The notes beneath the pieces were generated by a model that was given only the letters and a program-made list of their open reading frames with translations, was not told where the DNA came from and did no database searches. A program made the translations under genes and the position numbers. From Isoetes taiwanensis (taxonomy: Eukaryota > Streptophyta > Lycopodiopsida > Isoetales > Isoetaceae), in assembly GCA_021234155.1 (NCBI GenBank), contig JAJEKV010000041.1, forward strand, positions 11,666,689-11,730,688: 64,000 bases of DNA. Direction: 5' to 3'. Positions within the stretch are counted from its first letter, which is position 1. Every line of letters begins with the position of its first letter. Shown piece by piece: positions 13,701-24,262 of the stretch.

Positions 13701-14180
13701 ATCTTTTACCATATGTTTAATGCTAAAAATAATGCGAGTAGCGATCCTACGTAACAATTATATGGCTTTAAATCTTGAATTTTTGTGATATGCTTGCTCC
13801 TCGGTAACTTATTTTAACACAATGCTCTCATATGGTCTTAATAAAAAGGCTCATTATTTTGTCTCCTTTCACAGTGCGAAACGCCAGCGTTCGCGATTCT
13901 TGCGATAAGTTTGAGCATTCCCTCCTACTACATTCTCTTGGCGATGGACCTTTGCATGAGCTGTAAAAAATTATATTTTCGAAGAACCGAATCATTTGCA
14001 GAATTTGTGCGCGTAACTTTTACTCGGTTGGTAGCGGTTTTTACCTTTTGTGGCTACCCGCTAACCTATTTCATGCTAAACGAGAATTCCAAATTTCTCT
14101 AATTAATGAAATCATGCATCATTGCAAGTTGCCCCCTAGGGCGTCCTTGCTTGGGTACACGTCGGCGTACCGCGTCGATT
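10710..14180. other. Decayed sequence, no supported gene
   Basis: Scattered short frames on both strands with coding-like composition in places (11150-11400 and 12850-13100), all broken by stops. An inverted repeat with ~12 bp arms (TTCATCAGC... / ...GCTGATGAA) lies at about 14250-14295, at the start of the LINE remnant. Confidence 0.35.
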
Positions 14181-14266
14181 GGGCCGGCGTGCGTGGCGGT
14201 TTGATGCGGTATCGTCTTGGGACCGTATATCGTACTGGAACGTCACATTGAGGACGTTCATCAGCT

Positions 14267-15600
14267 TCCTAATAGGTGATGCTGATGAAGCTTCTTCTGC
14301 ACATGATATGAATTCTCCTTTGCCGCTTCCTAATTTACCCAATAATTCGCGCCTCAATCCTCTTGCTTTTGACCCTTCTCTTGTTGATATGAGTACAAGC
14401 TTGCAACACTTTCCCCCTCTTTCTAAATCTGCACCTTTGTCTACTTCTCAAGTAGAGACCACTATAAATACTTCTACTGTTGCTTCTGCTTCTTTTTTGT
14501 CTACTTCTGCTGGGTGTATATCTGCTCCCTATGCTCCTTGGGGTTCATCTGATGCTGTGGCTAGAGCGCCTTCTACACGATTTAGCGATTGGATTAAACG
14601 TAATTTGACATCCAGTGTGCAATCTGCTCATGTTTCTGCTGCATTGAATATTATGTTACAGAATAACAAGAAAGAATTGAGCTAATATCTAAATGAGTTA
14701 CAACACAGGATGACCGTATGGATGTTCAGTTGCCTCCTGAGGGTGTATTCTATAAGGCACAGCAGTGTTCAAATGCTTTTACACAGGCTGGCCTACCAGT
14801 TGTTGAAATTGATCATAATGCTCATTTGCAGTGTGTTCATAACCTTGTATCTCATGCAGTTGTTTGCCATTTCACTGGACAGTTTTTGGATCTTAGAAGA
14901 GTTGATTTCTGGCTAAAACATCACCTTCATCGACTGGATCTTCCTCATTATGCGTCTCTAAAAGTTTTGGATAAAGATTTGGTCATGTTTGACTCTTCAC
15001 TTGCAGTTAACAGGCTTGTGGAGCATGGTGTTGATCCTCTTTGAGGACATTATCTTCTATATCAAGTTTATTCTCCTGGATTCTTGCCAAGTAAGTCTGG
15101 TGCATTGCAAATGCCTTGCTGGCTTGCCTTAGAGGATTTTCCACTAGAGTTGCAAGTGTCTGATTTTATGATTGCTATTGCCAATGGATTAGGTATGCAT
15201 CTTGCCCATTCTATTGTTAATGGTCCTCGAATTTGTGTATCTCTTCCTACTTGTGTTTCTATTCCTCAGTCAGTAGTGGTCAAAAGTGGCCCACTTTTTT
15301 TCAAGTACAAACTACGTCTGCTTAATGGATTTGAGCTCGTCAAGATGTTTTCCAATATTGAGGCTCTTGCTACTTAAAAGTCTAGGCATACTTTTGTCTC
15401 TACCTCCCAAACTGCTCCTATCCCATGTCATATAGCATTAACTTCACTTGAAATTCGTGTTGTATCATCTTCTTCCTCATCTGCCTCTGCACTAGTTAAT
15501 CCACCAGTATTACCAGCCCTTGTGCCTTCTTCTCCAGCTGTTTCTGCACCATCGCCTTCTTCTAGTGCATCTCCGTCTCAATATCAGTAGACCCTCTTAA
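14267..15600 (+). pseudogene. L1-type LINE ORF1 remnant, broken frames
   Basis: Coding pieces at 14267-14685, 14718-15044 and 15084-15377, then a Ser/Pro-rich tail to about 15590, form the ORF1 protein of a plant L1-like LINE. The identification comes from alignment to the second LINE copy at 24263-25143: both share AGLPVVEIDHNAHLQC-like, HFTGQFLDLRRVDFWL, MPCWLALEDFPLELQVSDF and ANGLGMHLAHSIV motifs. The pattern fits the DUF4283-like nucleic-acid-binding module of plant LINEs. Frames are interrupted by stops (for example at 14683 and 15044). No endonuclease or reverse transcriptase follows, which is unusual because LINE truncation normally removes the 5' side. Confidence 0.75.
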
Positions 15601-15939
15601 TGAGGATCAACACTCTCATCTTCAGGACATTGCTCACAATGAAGAATTATTGGAAGAAGGATGGTCTACTCCACATATATATTATATTCTTGCAGGCATC
15701 AACCTTGTGGTGTTAGTCCAAAGTTGCAATATATTGACGTTAAAAGGCAAGTAAAACCACAAGTAAGGACATTAGCGCGGCAACACCAGGCACACGTTTA
15801 ATACTAGTTCTGTCTATATTGCCTCCATTGTGGGTCATCATATCGCTTGTATAAATTATAGAAGAATCTTTCCACCTTGACATAGAGAATATATACCATG
15901 GTAAGAATTGAAAGTGAACTAAGTTATTTTCACTTCTTG

Positions 15940-16029
15940 TTACCTGAGGATCTCTCCAGTAAGTTCGTCTCTGCTAGAGCCAACATATCTACCACAAATC
16001 TCGCCGTTCTTGATGAGAACAAAGGTAGG
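15940..16029 (-). pseudogene. CDSP32: Terminal exon fragment of CDSP32 (thioredoxin-like)
   Basis: The minus strand encodes [19 protein letters not shown] followed by an Asp-Glu-Leu and a GEILR end, then TAA at 15940-15942. This is the C-terminus of the plastid drought-induced thioredoxin-like protein CDSP32. It is about 28 codons long and closely matches the end of the larger CDSP32 piece at 19590-19910. A 17-base tract just past the stop (AAGTGAAAATAACTT on the minus strand) also occurs near 19025, so 3'-untranslated sequence seems to be shared. The upstream exons are missing, and a Helitron-like end lies 38 bases away. Confidence 0.75.
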
Positions 16030-16066
16030 AGCCCACCCCACCCCAAAAACTTTTTAACTAAGCAGA

Positions 16067-16100
16067 CTAGTAATCGTGTGCCCGACGTTGCCGGGCTAAT
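16067..16100 (-). mobile_element. Helitron-like 3' terminus (hairpin plus CTAG)
   Basis: On the minus strand a GCCCGGCAACGTCGGGC hairpin (16073-16089) is followed by a short spacer and CTAG (16067-16070), then a host T. This is the canonical Helitron 3' end: GC-rich hairpin, about ten bases, CTRR, insertion before T. The element would extend to higher coordinates. I could not find its 5' TC end, so its length is unknown. A similar, better supported end lies at 43373. Confidence 0.6.
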
Positions 16101-16840
16101 GTCCTGGAATATGTTTTTACTCAATATTTAATGTTCATGTTAAACTTCGACAACACTACATGTTAATGTATGGTCAGCTTCACTCGCGACCGGATTCTAT
16201 AGTTTTCTTGGGGGGCAGTTGCTATTCTGGATTAGAATGATTGAATGAACTGCCGGAATGCACACCGACTTACCTTGACATAAAAGGCATGCAGTTGTCG
16301 AAGTTGAGCGTAGATTGTAACAATGTAATATTATGAAAAAAAGGTGAATCTTAAATTTGAACCCAACAAATTATGGGATGGGATGGTGTGATAAATGGAT
16401 TATTTGTGACTATAGATGTATATATTTGGACGTTGGGTACGCTGGACGTGGGGGAGCACTTTGGATGGACAACACATAGGACATTGCCTTTATGTAGATA
16501 GAATTCTAGGCTTTTTACATGCCTAAACGCCTGTCATGTAAATTGTAAGGCATAATATATATTATCTTTGCTACTGGATATTGAATACAGTGAATGAAAC
16601 ATACTTGCATTAGTGTTCAATTTTCTCATTTGATGAATAATATCAAATTCCAGTGCTAATATACTAAAGACAGTGCTAATATGCTAAAAACAGCTTCTTT
16701 GTTTTTTTTTTCCGTCTTACAGACATGTATTAATATGTGACCTGAGTGAAACATGGGAATTTATAATCTTGTTGAAAATTCGAAGATAAAAGCAAGAAAC
16801 AATATGCTTGCAAATATTTGAGCTACCCTGGGGTACATCT

Positions 16841-17051
16841 GGGCATTTGGTCTAGTGGTAACACACTAGTTCCTTAGCAATGTGGTCTCAAGTTCGAGAC
16901 CGCCCAGAATCGCACTCGGTACTGTTGGGGGTCAAATCCCGACAGATGCAATGTAAGGTGGTTGGGAGGGCCCAACCAAGCAATGTAGTGTGGTGTGTGG
17001 TCACATGTCCAGTTGGATGCTGCCTAGTGGCGTGACATTAAAATTAAAATT
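16841..17051 (+). repeat. tRNA-derived SINE-like element
   Basis: It has a box A match (TGGTCTAGTGG, 16848-16858) and a box B match (AGTTCGAGACC, 16891-16901) at tRNA-like spacing. About 130 bp of unrelated body follows, with an A-rich simple tail (ATTAAAATTAAAATTAC). The head folds poorly as a tRNA, which fits a SINE rather than a gene. Confidence 0.6.
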
Positions 17052-17119
17052 ACTATCTTAAAAAATCTTTGTCACAAATTTGTTCGGTGATCTCTAATAA
17101 CTGGCCAACAATGTTTTGG

Positions 17120-17300
17120 CTTTTTTAGAACCGAGACATTATTTCCAATGCACTACTCAAACCTGCTAATAATGAACCTTCCACATCAACTACACTATTA
17201 AGATTAGACGCCATGGGAAAAATTGCCTTATCATGCATTAACTTCTCATCCTAGTCGGAGCATCTAGAAATGTAGAGTTGTCCATTCACTTCTTGCTTAT
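17120..17300 (-). pseudogene. Unidentified exon-like fragment
   Basis: The minus strand is open for over 50 codons except for one stop and reads, in part, KAIFPMASNLNSVVDVEGSL. Composition is coding-like. It lies beside the duplicated exon-like segments at 17453-18400 and could be part of the same captured gene. The family is not recognised. Confidence 0.35.
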
Positions 17301-17452
17301 CTGAAAAGAGAGAACAAATTAAAATGATTCTCAATCGACTAAAGAGACTGCCATGGTTTGATTAATGCAAAGCACACACATTTTTTAAGGCATGTCAAAA
17401 CTAGAGATGTGTTCCCAACAGTAGAGTATTGACATGAACAACAAATAGTAAC

Positions 17453-18400
17453 CTGCATGGTGCATTCAATCAACTTGGAGATTGACAACTGTATCTGTTG
17501 CCTGAACATTGCCTTGAATGCAGTTGCTACTGAATTTTAATAGATATTCATTCTTCAACATTCTTCTCAGCTCTTCTGCATCCTCTTCCTGCCAGATATA
17601 CATGTTTAACAATAAGATGAAAACTTTTGCATTTTCTGAATCAATATTGCAGTTTATTAAATTTAGACATCACTTCTAAATATCCTTTAATAGTGTCGTC
17701 TCTAGACATCCTTATCATGCCACTCCTAAATCCTTAAAAATCATATAACACTATCAACACTGCTCCAAAAACAGGGGATTATTTTATTTTTATTGATTTC
17801 TAGATCAGATGCTATAGTGAAACTCAAATTAAACTTCAGATTAAACTCGAATAGGGAGACACAGATATGATGTCACATATCCCATTAAAAAGACGTATCT
17901 ACTTTCTCATGCATTTTTCATATATGCATTATCTGTTTCATGAATATAATACTACATGCATGGTGCATTCAATCAACTTGGAGATTGACAACTGTATTTG
18001 TTGCCTGAACATTGACTTGAATGCAGTTGCTACTAAATTTTAATAGGTATTCATTCTTCAACATTCTTCTCAGCTCTTCTGCATCCTCTTCCTGCCAGAG
18101 ATACATGTTTAACAATAAGATGAAAACTTTTGCATTTTCTGAATCAACAATGCAGTTTATTAAATTTAGACGTCACTTCTAAATATCCTTTAATAGTGTC
18201 GTCTCCAGACATCCTTATCATGCCACTCCTTATTCTGCTGATAAATAAAATCCTTAAAAATCATATAACACTATCAACACTGCTCCAAAAACAGGGGATT
18301 ATTTTATTTCTATTGATTTCTAGATCAGATGCTATAGCTAAACTCAAATTAAACTTCAGATTAAACTCGAATAGGGAGACACAGATATGATGTCACATGT
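17453..18400. repeat. Direct duplication (~430 bp, ~503 bp apart) with exon-like segment
   Basis: Sequence from 17453 to 17885 recurs at 17956-18400 with few differences. In each copy the minus strand holds an acceptor-like CTGGCAG followed by an open segment EEDAEELRRMLKNEYLLKF... ending in NLQVD and a stop. It looks like a terminal exon present twice. The parent gene is not identified. The small plus-strand frame at 18130-18390 inside the second copy is not considered a gene. Confidence 0.75.
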
Positions 18401-19050
18401 ATATCACTTGTATCCCATTAAAAAGACACAACAAATTGAACAAAAATGTATCTACTCTCTCATACATTTTTCATATATGCATTATCTATTTCATGAATAT
18501 AATTCAAAAGCTCACTTTGTAAGGCTTACCTGATTGTCCAAATGCAAGGCAAATAAAGCAGATTACTGCAAACACTTAAAAAACAAAAATTGAGTGCGTT
18601 AGAGCATGCATGCAAGAGTCTACGGAATAGTGCATGACATATAGCATGTAAGAATACATATTAATGCCCAAACTTTATGCAATTTCAATACATATCCGAT
18701 GCCCAATCCACATAGAATGCAAAATATTATATGCAGTGCAATGAGGAGCACGAAATTGCAATTCACAAAAAGGTTGGCATGTATAGACAAAAGAGAGTAC
18801 AGAAAATAGAACTTCATAATACCTCAAAGCATAAAAAATATAAAAAAAATATGGAAATTCAATATTCAATAGAATAATTAAGCCTAAGTAGCTGAGCAAC
18901 ATGTGCCAGAGCGAGACATGCAACAGATCTGCAAGACATTGTAGCTGATCAAGTTAGACTAGGAACATTAAAGAGAAGACAAATCATTGTTTAAAACAAA
19001 GCAACATCATTTGTTAACGTAAATAAGTTATTTTCACTTCTCAATGATGT
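18401..19050. other. AT-rich sequence, no gene seen
   Basis: AT-rich, with only short frames. A 17-base tract near 19025 matches sequence just past the CDSP32 stop at 15940, suggesting that 3'-untranslated sequence of the chimeric locus extends to here. Confidence 0.4.
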
Positions 19051-19557
19051 TTTTAGTGGCGAATATCCGCAAAAGACGAATTTTTACGGATTTTCAAAAC
19101 TTTCCTACGAATGCTTACTAGGTTACGTATCATATTTTTTATTAGAATATTTGCCCTGAGTTGATATGAAGTTGTCCTTCCAAGAAGACATTCGCTGTGT
19201 AATTGAATCTAGGACAGCAGCGCATCCGCCCCCAATTCTATAGCTTCTTGCGACTAAAAATCTAGTATTCATCCTTATTTATACAAACACCTGCTTTTGA
19301 GCATCACAAGGTTGCCTGCAAGTTATTCCTTGAGATTTGTGTGACTTGATAGAGTTTTCCTTGTTGCATTTGCAGGTAATGTATTTCATGGGATCAATTT
19401 GGTTTTAGAATTGAATAGATGCCCTAGAAATACTAGATTTCCTCCATAGAGACTTCCATTTTTATGCCTCGAATTCAAACCCATTTCTACTTTGAGCTTC
19501 AAATACGCCAAATGCTGATGAAAAGAGATGGATTATTTGACATATTCGCCATTAAAA
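19051..19557. mobile_element. Small TIR element (MITE-like, ~507 bp)
   Basis: Terminal inverted repeats TTTTAGTGGCGAATAT (19051-19066) and its complement with one mismatch (19542-19557) bound a non-coding insert. It interrupts the 3' end of the CDSP32 piece: the minus-strand coding sequence runs into it just after the GEIL codons. No clear target-site duplication was found. Confidence 0.55.
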
Positions 19558-19589
19558 TTAATCTTATTCTTCTTTACATAAAACAAAGG

Positions 19590-19915
19590 TAGGAACTGAG
19601 GATCTCTCCAACAAGTTTGCGTCTGCTAGAGCCAACATATCTACTACAAATCTCACCGTTCTTGATGAAAACAAAGGTAGGAACTTCCATAATGTTCACA
19701 TTCCTCAAATACTCTATACAATCTTCACTTTCATCCCCATCCAATCTAGCAAAAATGGCAGCATCCTGCATCTTCCTAGCAAGTTTTACCACAATAGGAT
19801 AAACCTTCACACAGGGGCTGCAGTGCTTAAGCCCTACATCTAATACAAGCAATCTGCCATCTCCATTTGCACTCTGGTTCATTAATTCTTCTACACCTGC
19901 CTTACAATGGAGCCT
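19590..19915 (-). pseudogene. CDSP32: C-terminal thioredoxin fold of CDSP32
   Basis: The minus strand encodes the second thioredoxin domain of CDSP32, a stromal disulfide-handling protein induced by drought and oxidative stress. Visible features are LVLDVGLKHCSPCVKVYP, with the redox pair as CSPC where higher plants have CGPC, then GDESEDC, VPTFVFIKNGEICSRYVGSS and GEIL. The preceding segment (GRLHCKAGVEELMNQ) matches the family linker. The normal end is lost: after GEIL the frame runs into unrelated sequence and stops at 19574. It lies in the same frame as the RING-Cys-relay segment upstream, separated by a TAA at 19922-19924. Confidence 0.85.
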
Positions 19916-19921
19916 GCCGGA

Positions 19922-20704
19922 TTAAATTTCCTGTCTCTCCATAATACAACAGCTGCCACACACAAGATCCAGTGGATTATGCCCTCCATTTTCATCTAGA
20001 TTAGCTTGGCAATCGCGTTTTCCTCCAAAGTAAGGCAAATTACACTTGCTGCACATGTAATACTGATACAATTCGAGAGTAGACTTATCTTCAAAATCAC
20101 TTTCTGTTTTCAACCCCTCAATACTCATCCTTTTGGCTGCCTTCATTTCAACCAGCTCCCACAATCCTAAATGCTTCCCCATATATTTTTCAAGATCTTT
20201 GTGAGACATAATCTCTGGGCACTGGGGACATTTTAGATATCCAAAACTGATTTCAGGGCCTGGAAAACCATTGTCGATTTTCTGTTGTGCAGATCAGAGG
20301 GCTTCCACATAACAAATCATACAAAAGTCATCTGTTGATGGAAGGAAAGCTTGGCCATCTGTACCAGACATGCTTGGACGACATTCATCCTCTAGGCAAG
20401 GTAAGCAATGTCTTTCACACCGTACACCTCCACAACGATGGCCACATAACAAAGTCCGTGTGCATGCTCCCCTAAGCCGTTTTCTACATTCCTTTTCAAG
20501 GCAAACCATTATTACTAATTTTTGAGCTGCTAAAAGATCAACCTTCTTTACACACCAACTGGTATCTATGCCCAACTTGTCCATCTCAATTCGCAAATCC
20601 TTTACAGATCTTGTCTTTAAGTTACAGTCCCCTGAAGGTAACAGTCTCTCTTGACAATAAATGCATCTTGTAACATTTCTTTCTTCCTCAATGTCTTGGC
20701 ACAT
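19922..20704 (-). pseudogene. SAP-like plus RING-Cys-relay (MYCBP2-type) E3 ligase fragment
   Basis: One minus-strand frame covers, in order: a CxxC pair (RCIYCQ), a SAP-like helix pair (SVKDLRIEMDKLGIDTSWC), a Cys/His cluster (LLCGHRCGGVRCERHCLPC), a RING start (DDFCMICYVEAL), a later RING half (SFGYLKCPQC) and the start of the tandem-cysteine domain (YYMCSKCNLPYFGGKRDC... then LVCGSC). The last parts closely match the RING-Cys-relay module of animal MYCBP2/PHR ligases, which transfers ubiquitin by cysteine relay. The middle RING residues and the rest of the tandem-cysteine domain, including the downstream relay region, are absent, and a TGA (20294-20296) falls at the gap. It sits inside CDSP32 in the same orientation. 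Confidence 0.75.
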
Positions 20705-21040
20705 TTTTCCATAGCTGGATAAATCTTTTTGCTATTCATGCTATCGCTTGCTCTGTATTCTGCCACAACTAACCTGTTTTTCGCCTCTTTAAGAGTTGCC
20801 TCGAATTCTTCTATTGTAGATATCATCGGAACCGGATCTTTTGCATCTTTTTTCTCGCCTTCTGATTCCTTGCCCTGTGATGCAGCGGCAGAGGCCGAGA
20901 TTGAATTATGTCTGCTGGATTTGTGAGAAAGGGAAAGAAACGGGAGATTTTGAGCTAAATTTGGCACAAATTGTACCGTTTGTGAATGTCCGATGAGGCA
21001 AAGAGGGCGACAAGAGTGCTGCTATGGCCCCCGACGCCAT
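20650..21040 (-). pseudogene. CDSP32: N-terminal part of CDSP32 with probable transit peptide
   Basis: ATG at 21040 opens a Ser/Thr-rich, acid-poor leader (MASGAIAALLSPSLPHRT...) typical of a chloroplast transit peptide. The mature sequence follows in the next frame: VPMISTIEEFEATLKEAKNR, LVVAEYRASDSMNSKKIYPAM, the cysteine-free first thioredoxin fold of CDSP32. The frame change lies before about 20925. It could be a 1-base indel or a very short intron ending at the AATCCAG near 20930. After KKIYPAMEKCAKT the CDSP32 similarity stops and another frame shift leads into the RING-Cys-relay segment. The rest of this fold is missing. Confidence 0.8.
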
Positions 21041-21124
21041 ATCTGCAAGGATTGATCGCCGGTTAGGTGGTTCAAATATGAGCAACCCACAATGCAGGTG
21101 ACCGCCAGTTTACAGGGAACAATG

Positions 21125-21235
21125 GGTTTGGAGCAGTCACTAGCATATCCTAAGTATATTCCAGCGTATACCTAGGATATGCCTCAAACCCACGTAACCG
21201 AGGGTTTGCCCCTAGGGGCAACCCAAAATATTGTT
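21125..21235. repeat. Two adjacent inverted repeats
   Basis: GGGTTTGGAGC (about 21128) pairs with GCCTCAAACCC (about 21184-21194). Inside it CATATCCTAAGTATA pairs with TATACCTAGGATATG. Just beyond, GGGTTTGCCCCTAGGGGCAACCC (about 21205-21230) is a near-perfect palindrome. They lie ~90 bp upstream of the CDSP32 start codon. Role unknown. Confidence 0.6.
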
Positions 21236-21479
21236 GAATTTCGACTTAGGCAATTCTTTGAAAGCAATAATCCCTCTATTTTCCTTGAATTCAAGATGAG
21301 CAAGCCCGCCATCCACCAATATGGCAGCTTACTGCGTTCATAATTCCGACACCATTCATTTGACTGGCGCGCACCCTATTTCTCAGCACATCAACCACGC
21401 ACGTCGTGTTTAAAACACACTGATTTTAAGCACATATAAGCAGTGCCGGGATGGTGATTTCTGCTACCTAGTACCGATT

Positions 21480-23062
21480 TTACACCCTGCAGAGATGGCC
21501 ATGAAGAACCGCCAACATCTTCAGACCATGCAAGACAAGAATCAACGCTCTAAAAACAGGCAAATTCTGCCAAGAATGCCGACATGACCTCCAGACTTTG
21601 AAGATCGAAAGGAAGCTCTTCAAGGTGGGATTATGATATGCAAAAACTGCAAAAAGGAAAATTAGCAACACAAGGAGACACAATACCATCAAGCGTCCAT
21701 AATGCAGAACACTTTGGCCAACCAACAAGAACTCCAGATGCTAAAGAGAAAGTATCAAGAAGAAGCTTTGCATTCTGAAGATTGTCCACATCAGCAACAA
21801 GAAAGAGAAATGTGTCATCAGCATACTGATTATAGATTTCCTGTGAACCATCCTCCATACTCAGACCCTGCACTATGCCATCCTGCATGGCCTTAGCAAA
21901 TAGTTGTGAGAGGACCTCAACTACTATTTGAACAACAGTGGAGCTAATGGGCATCCTTGGCGAACTCCCCGCCCAACCGAAAATACAGTAGAGGGTTCCC
22001 CCTGAAAAAGCACTGTAGACCGTGCAGAGATATGGAGCTTCATAACATCACTGGTGAAATGCTGACCAAAGCCCAATGTCAAGAGCCTTTTTTTCAAAAA
22101 TTCCCAATCCACACTGTCATATACCTTGGCAAAATCTAATTTAAGATAGACTATACGTTGACCTTTCAATCTGGCCCAATACATACCCTCATAAGCAGTA
22201 GCAACATTGTCTAAAGTGCTCCTCCTTGGCAAGAATCCAGATTGAGTAGGAGAGATTGATACAGCCAAGATATCACGTACTTTGTCTGCAAGGGCCTTCA
22301 CAAATATTTTATACACGGAAGACAATAATGTGATAGGGCGCCAGTCAGATATTGTTTTTGGCTCTTTGCACTTGGAATAAGAGAAATGCAGCCAGTATTG
22401 AGGATCTTATCCAAACTTCTGAACCTTCGAAGCTCACAGAAAGCATTGTAAAGATCGCAACCTAATCAACCCCAATACTCCTGGAAAAATTCCACTGGGA
22501 GACCATCTAGGTCAGGGCACTTGTCTTTCTTTAAAAGAGAAGCAGTTGAATGTAAGTCATTGATGGTGATGTCCGATTCTAAGTGTGCACGCTGCTCAAC
22601 TGACACTATGGGGTGGACCTTCGACAAGACTGCAGATTGCACATCCTCCTGAAAGGGCAATTGATGTCTGGAAAAAAATGAGGAAAAGTGGTTGTGGAGA
22701 TACTGCTTCAACTAAACCGGATCAGAACACTCTGAACCATCAGGCAAAATAAGGGAGTTAATAGAGGCCATCATATGCCTTCTCTTAGCAGCCCGAAAAA
22801 AGAAGTGAGAGCATCTATCACCAGATCTAAACCATTCTAGTCCAGCCTTTATCCGAGCTTGATTCACAAGAGCTGTGTCAATGGCTTTAATCTCTCTCAA
22901 GATTGCTTTCTCTCTAATACCAGAAGAAGGGGCAAGAGCGCGACATATCTGTAACTTCTGATACAACCCGGTTAATCGGCCTCTAGTCTGGACCACTTGT
23001 GCATGACCCCACTGCTTTGTAAAGGATTTAACAGCCTTAAGAGCAGTAACAACACCAACCAT
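21480..23062 (-). pseudogene. LINE ORF2 reverse transcriptase domain
   Basis: The segment after the endonuclease (from 23062) includes FRSGDRCSHFFFRAAKRR, then KKDKCPDLDGLPVEFFQEYW, QSGFLPRRSTLDNVATAYE, LKLDFAKVYDSVDWEFL (catalytic Asp in the DFAKVYDS position), GVRQGCPLAPLLF and NQYADDTFLF, which carries the YADD active site. Stops and frame changes at about 22711, 22325 and 21950 split it. The thumb and C-terminal region are truncated near 21480. Confidence 0.9.
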
Positions 23063-23182
23063 ACCACCACTACGAGAGAATTCATGAGACCAGGCATTCC
23101 TACAACCTGCAGTGAACTCACTATCCTTTAAATATGTAGTATTGAGCTTGAAGTAAGTTTTTTTAGCTCTTCGCCCTAGAGG

Positions 23183-23893
23183 TTATCCAGTAGAGAACCA
23201 TTGTGGATTATGATCTGACACTGCACTATCCAACAAATTATTTCTCTGCAACTGAAGAAAATCAACAGTTATTGCATTATAATAGCCACGATCATGTCGG
23301 GTGTAAGTTCTACCAGTGCCTGTCCATCCATTGCACCATGTGAAGCTTCGATCACCCTCGATCTCCACAAGGCCACAATCATGTAGCAGACGTTGCCATT
23401 GCTCTCGCTCAAGGGCTCAAATTCCTTAACCACCTGTGATCCCCTGCCGTCTGTCTCAATTTCAACCATATTGAAATCTCCAATGAGAAACCATGCCACA
23501 TTATTGCCTAGCCTGAGAACCTTGCTACGAAGAGAAGCCCATAAAACTCCCCTATGACACGAATAATTGTGAGCATAAACATTCACTAAACCACATTCTT
23601 ACCCCCGCTCTTTCCATTTAACAATTATCCAACGATCAAACCTGTCCACTTGAGTGAAAATGACATTCAAAGAGGGCTTCCATGCAGTAAGAACACCTGC
23701 TTTAGAAGAATCAGTCGCCGCTACAAACACATTATAATCACACCCCAAAATGTTAGCAAACACCTTTATAGCACTTGTGCTCCTGAAAACAACAAAGATC
23801 CATGGGGAACTTAGATAGAGAGAGAGATGATAACCTACTCCTTTTGCTTAGGGAAGAAGCCACTCCCCTAACATTCTAAGAAAGAATATTCAT
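23183..23893 (-). pseudogene. LINE ORF2 apurinic-type endonuclease domain
   Basis: Starts MNILS, then an in-frame stop where Trp is expected, then NVRGVASSLSKRSRLS, the usual L1 endonuclease opening. Further on are VNVYAHNYSCHRGVLWASLR, WFLIGDFNMVEIE (the catalytic GDFN motif) and AVSDHNPQWFSTG (the SDHNP motif). The domain nicks target DNA for target-primed reverse transcription. Several frame changes and stops show it is dead. Confidence 0.85.
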
Positions 23894-24262
23894 GTGGGCA
23901 GTTGATGGTGCTCCACATCCATCTCAGTGGCTCTAGGAAGATTAACTGCATCTGAGAGGTCTGCCCATCATGTGCAAGTAAGTGGCAAGGAGGAGCCTTC
24001 TCTCTGTTCCACCCTTCCATTGTGTCCTGGAACAATTGGCAGAGGAGATTCCGCTCTGCTCCACCCTCTCCATGTTATGTGCAGATTGTGGTAAGGGAGA
24101 GCCTCCTCTCTGCTCTGGCCTTCCACAGAGTACCTTAGCCTCTGATAAGGGAACGATGGCTTGCTGTTGTGCACTACCATGTCCATCTCCACTAGGATGT
24201 GCCGCTTGCGAGGCAGATTGAGCAAATTTATTATGGGCAGCTTTCTTCAAATTAACTTTTGT

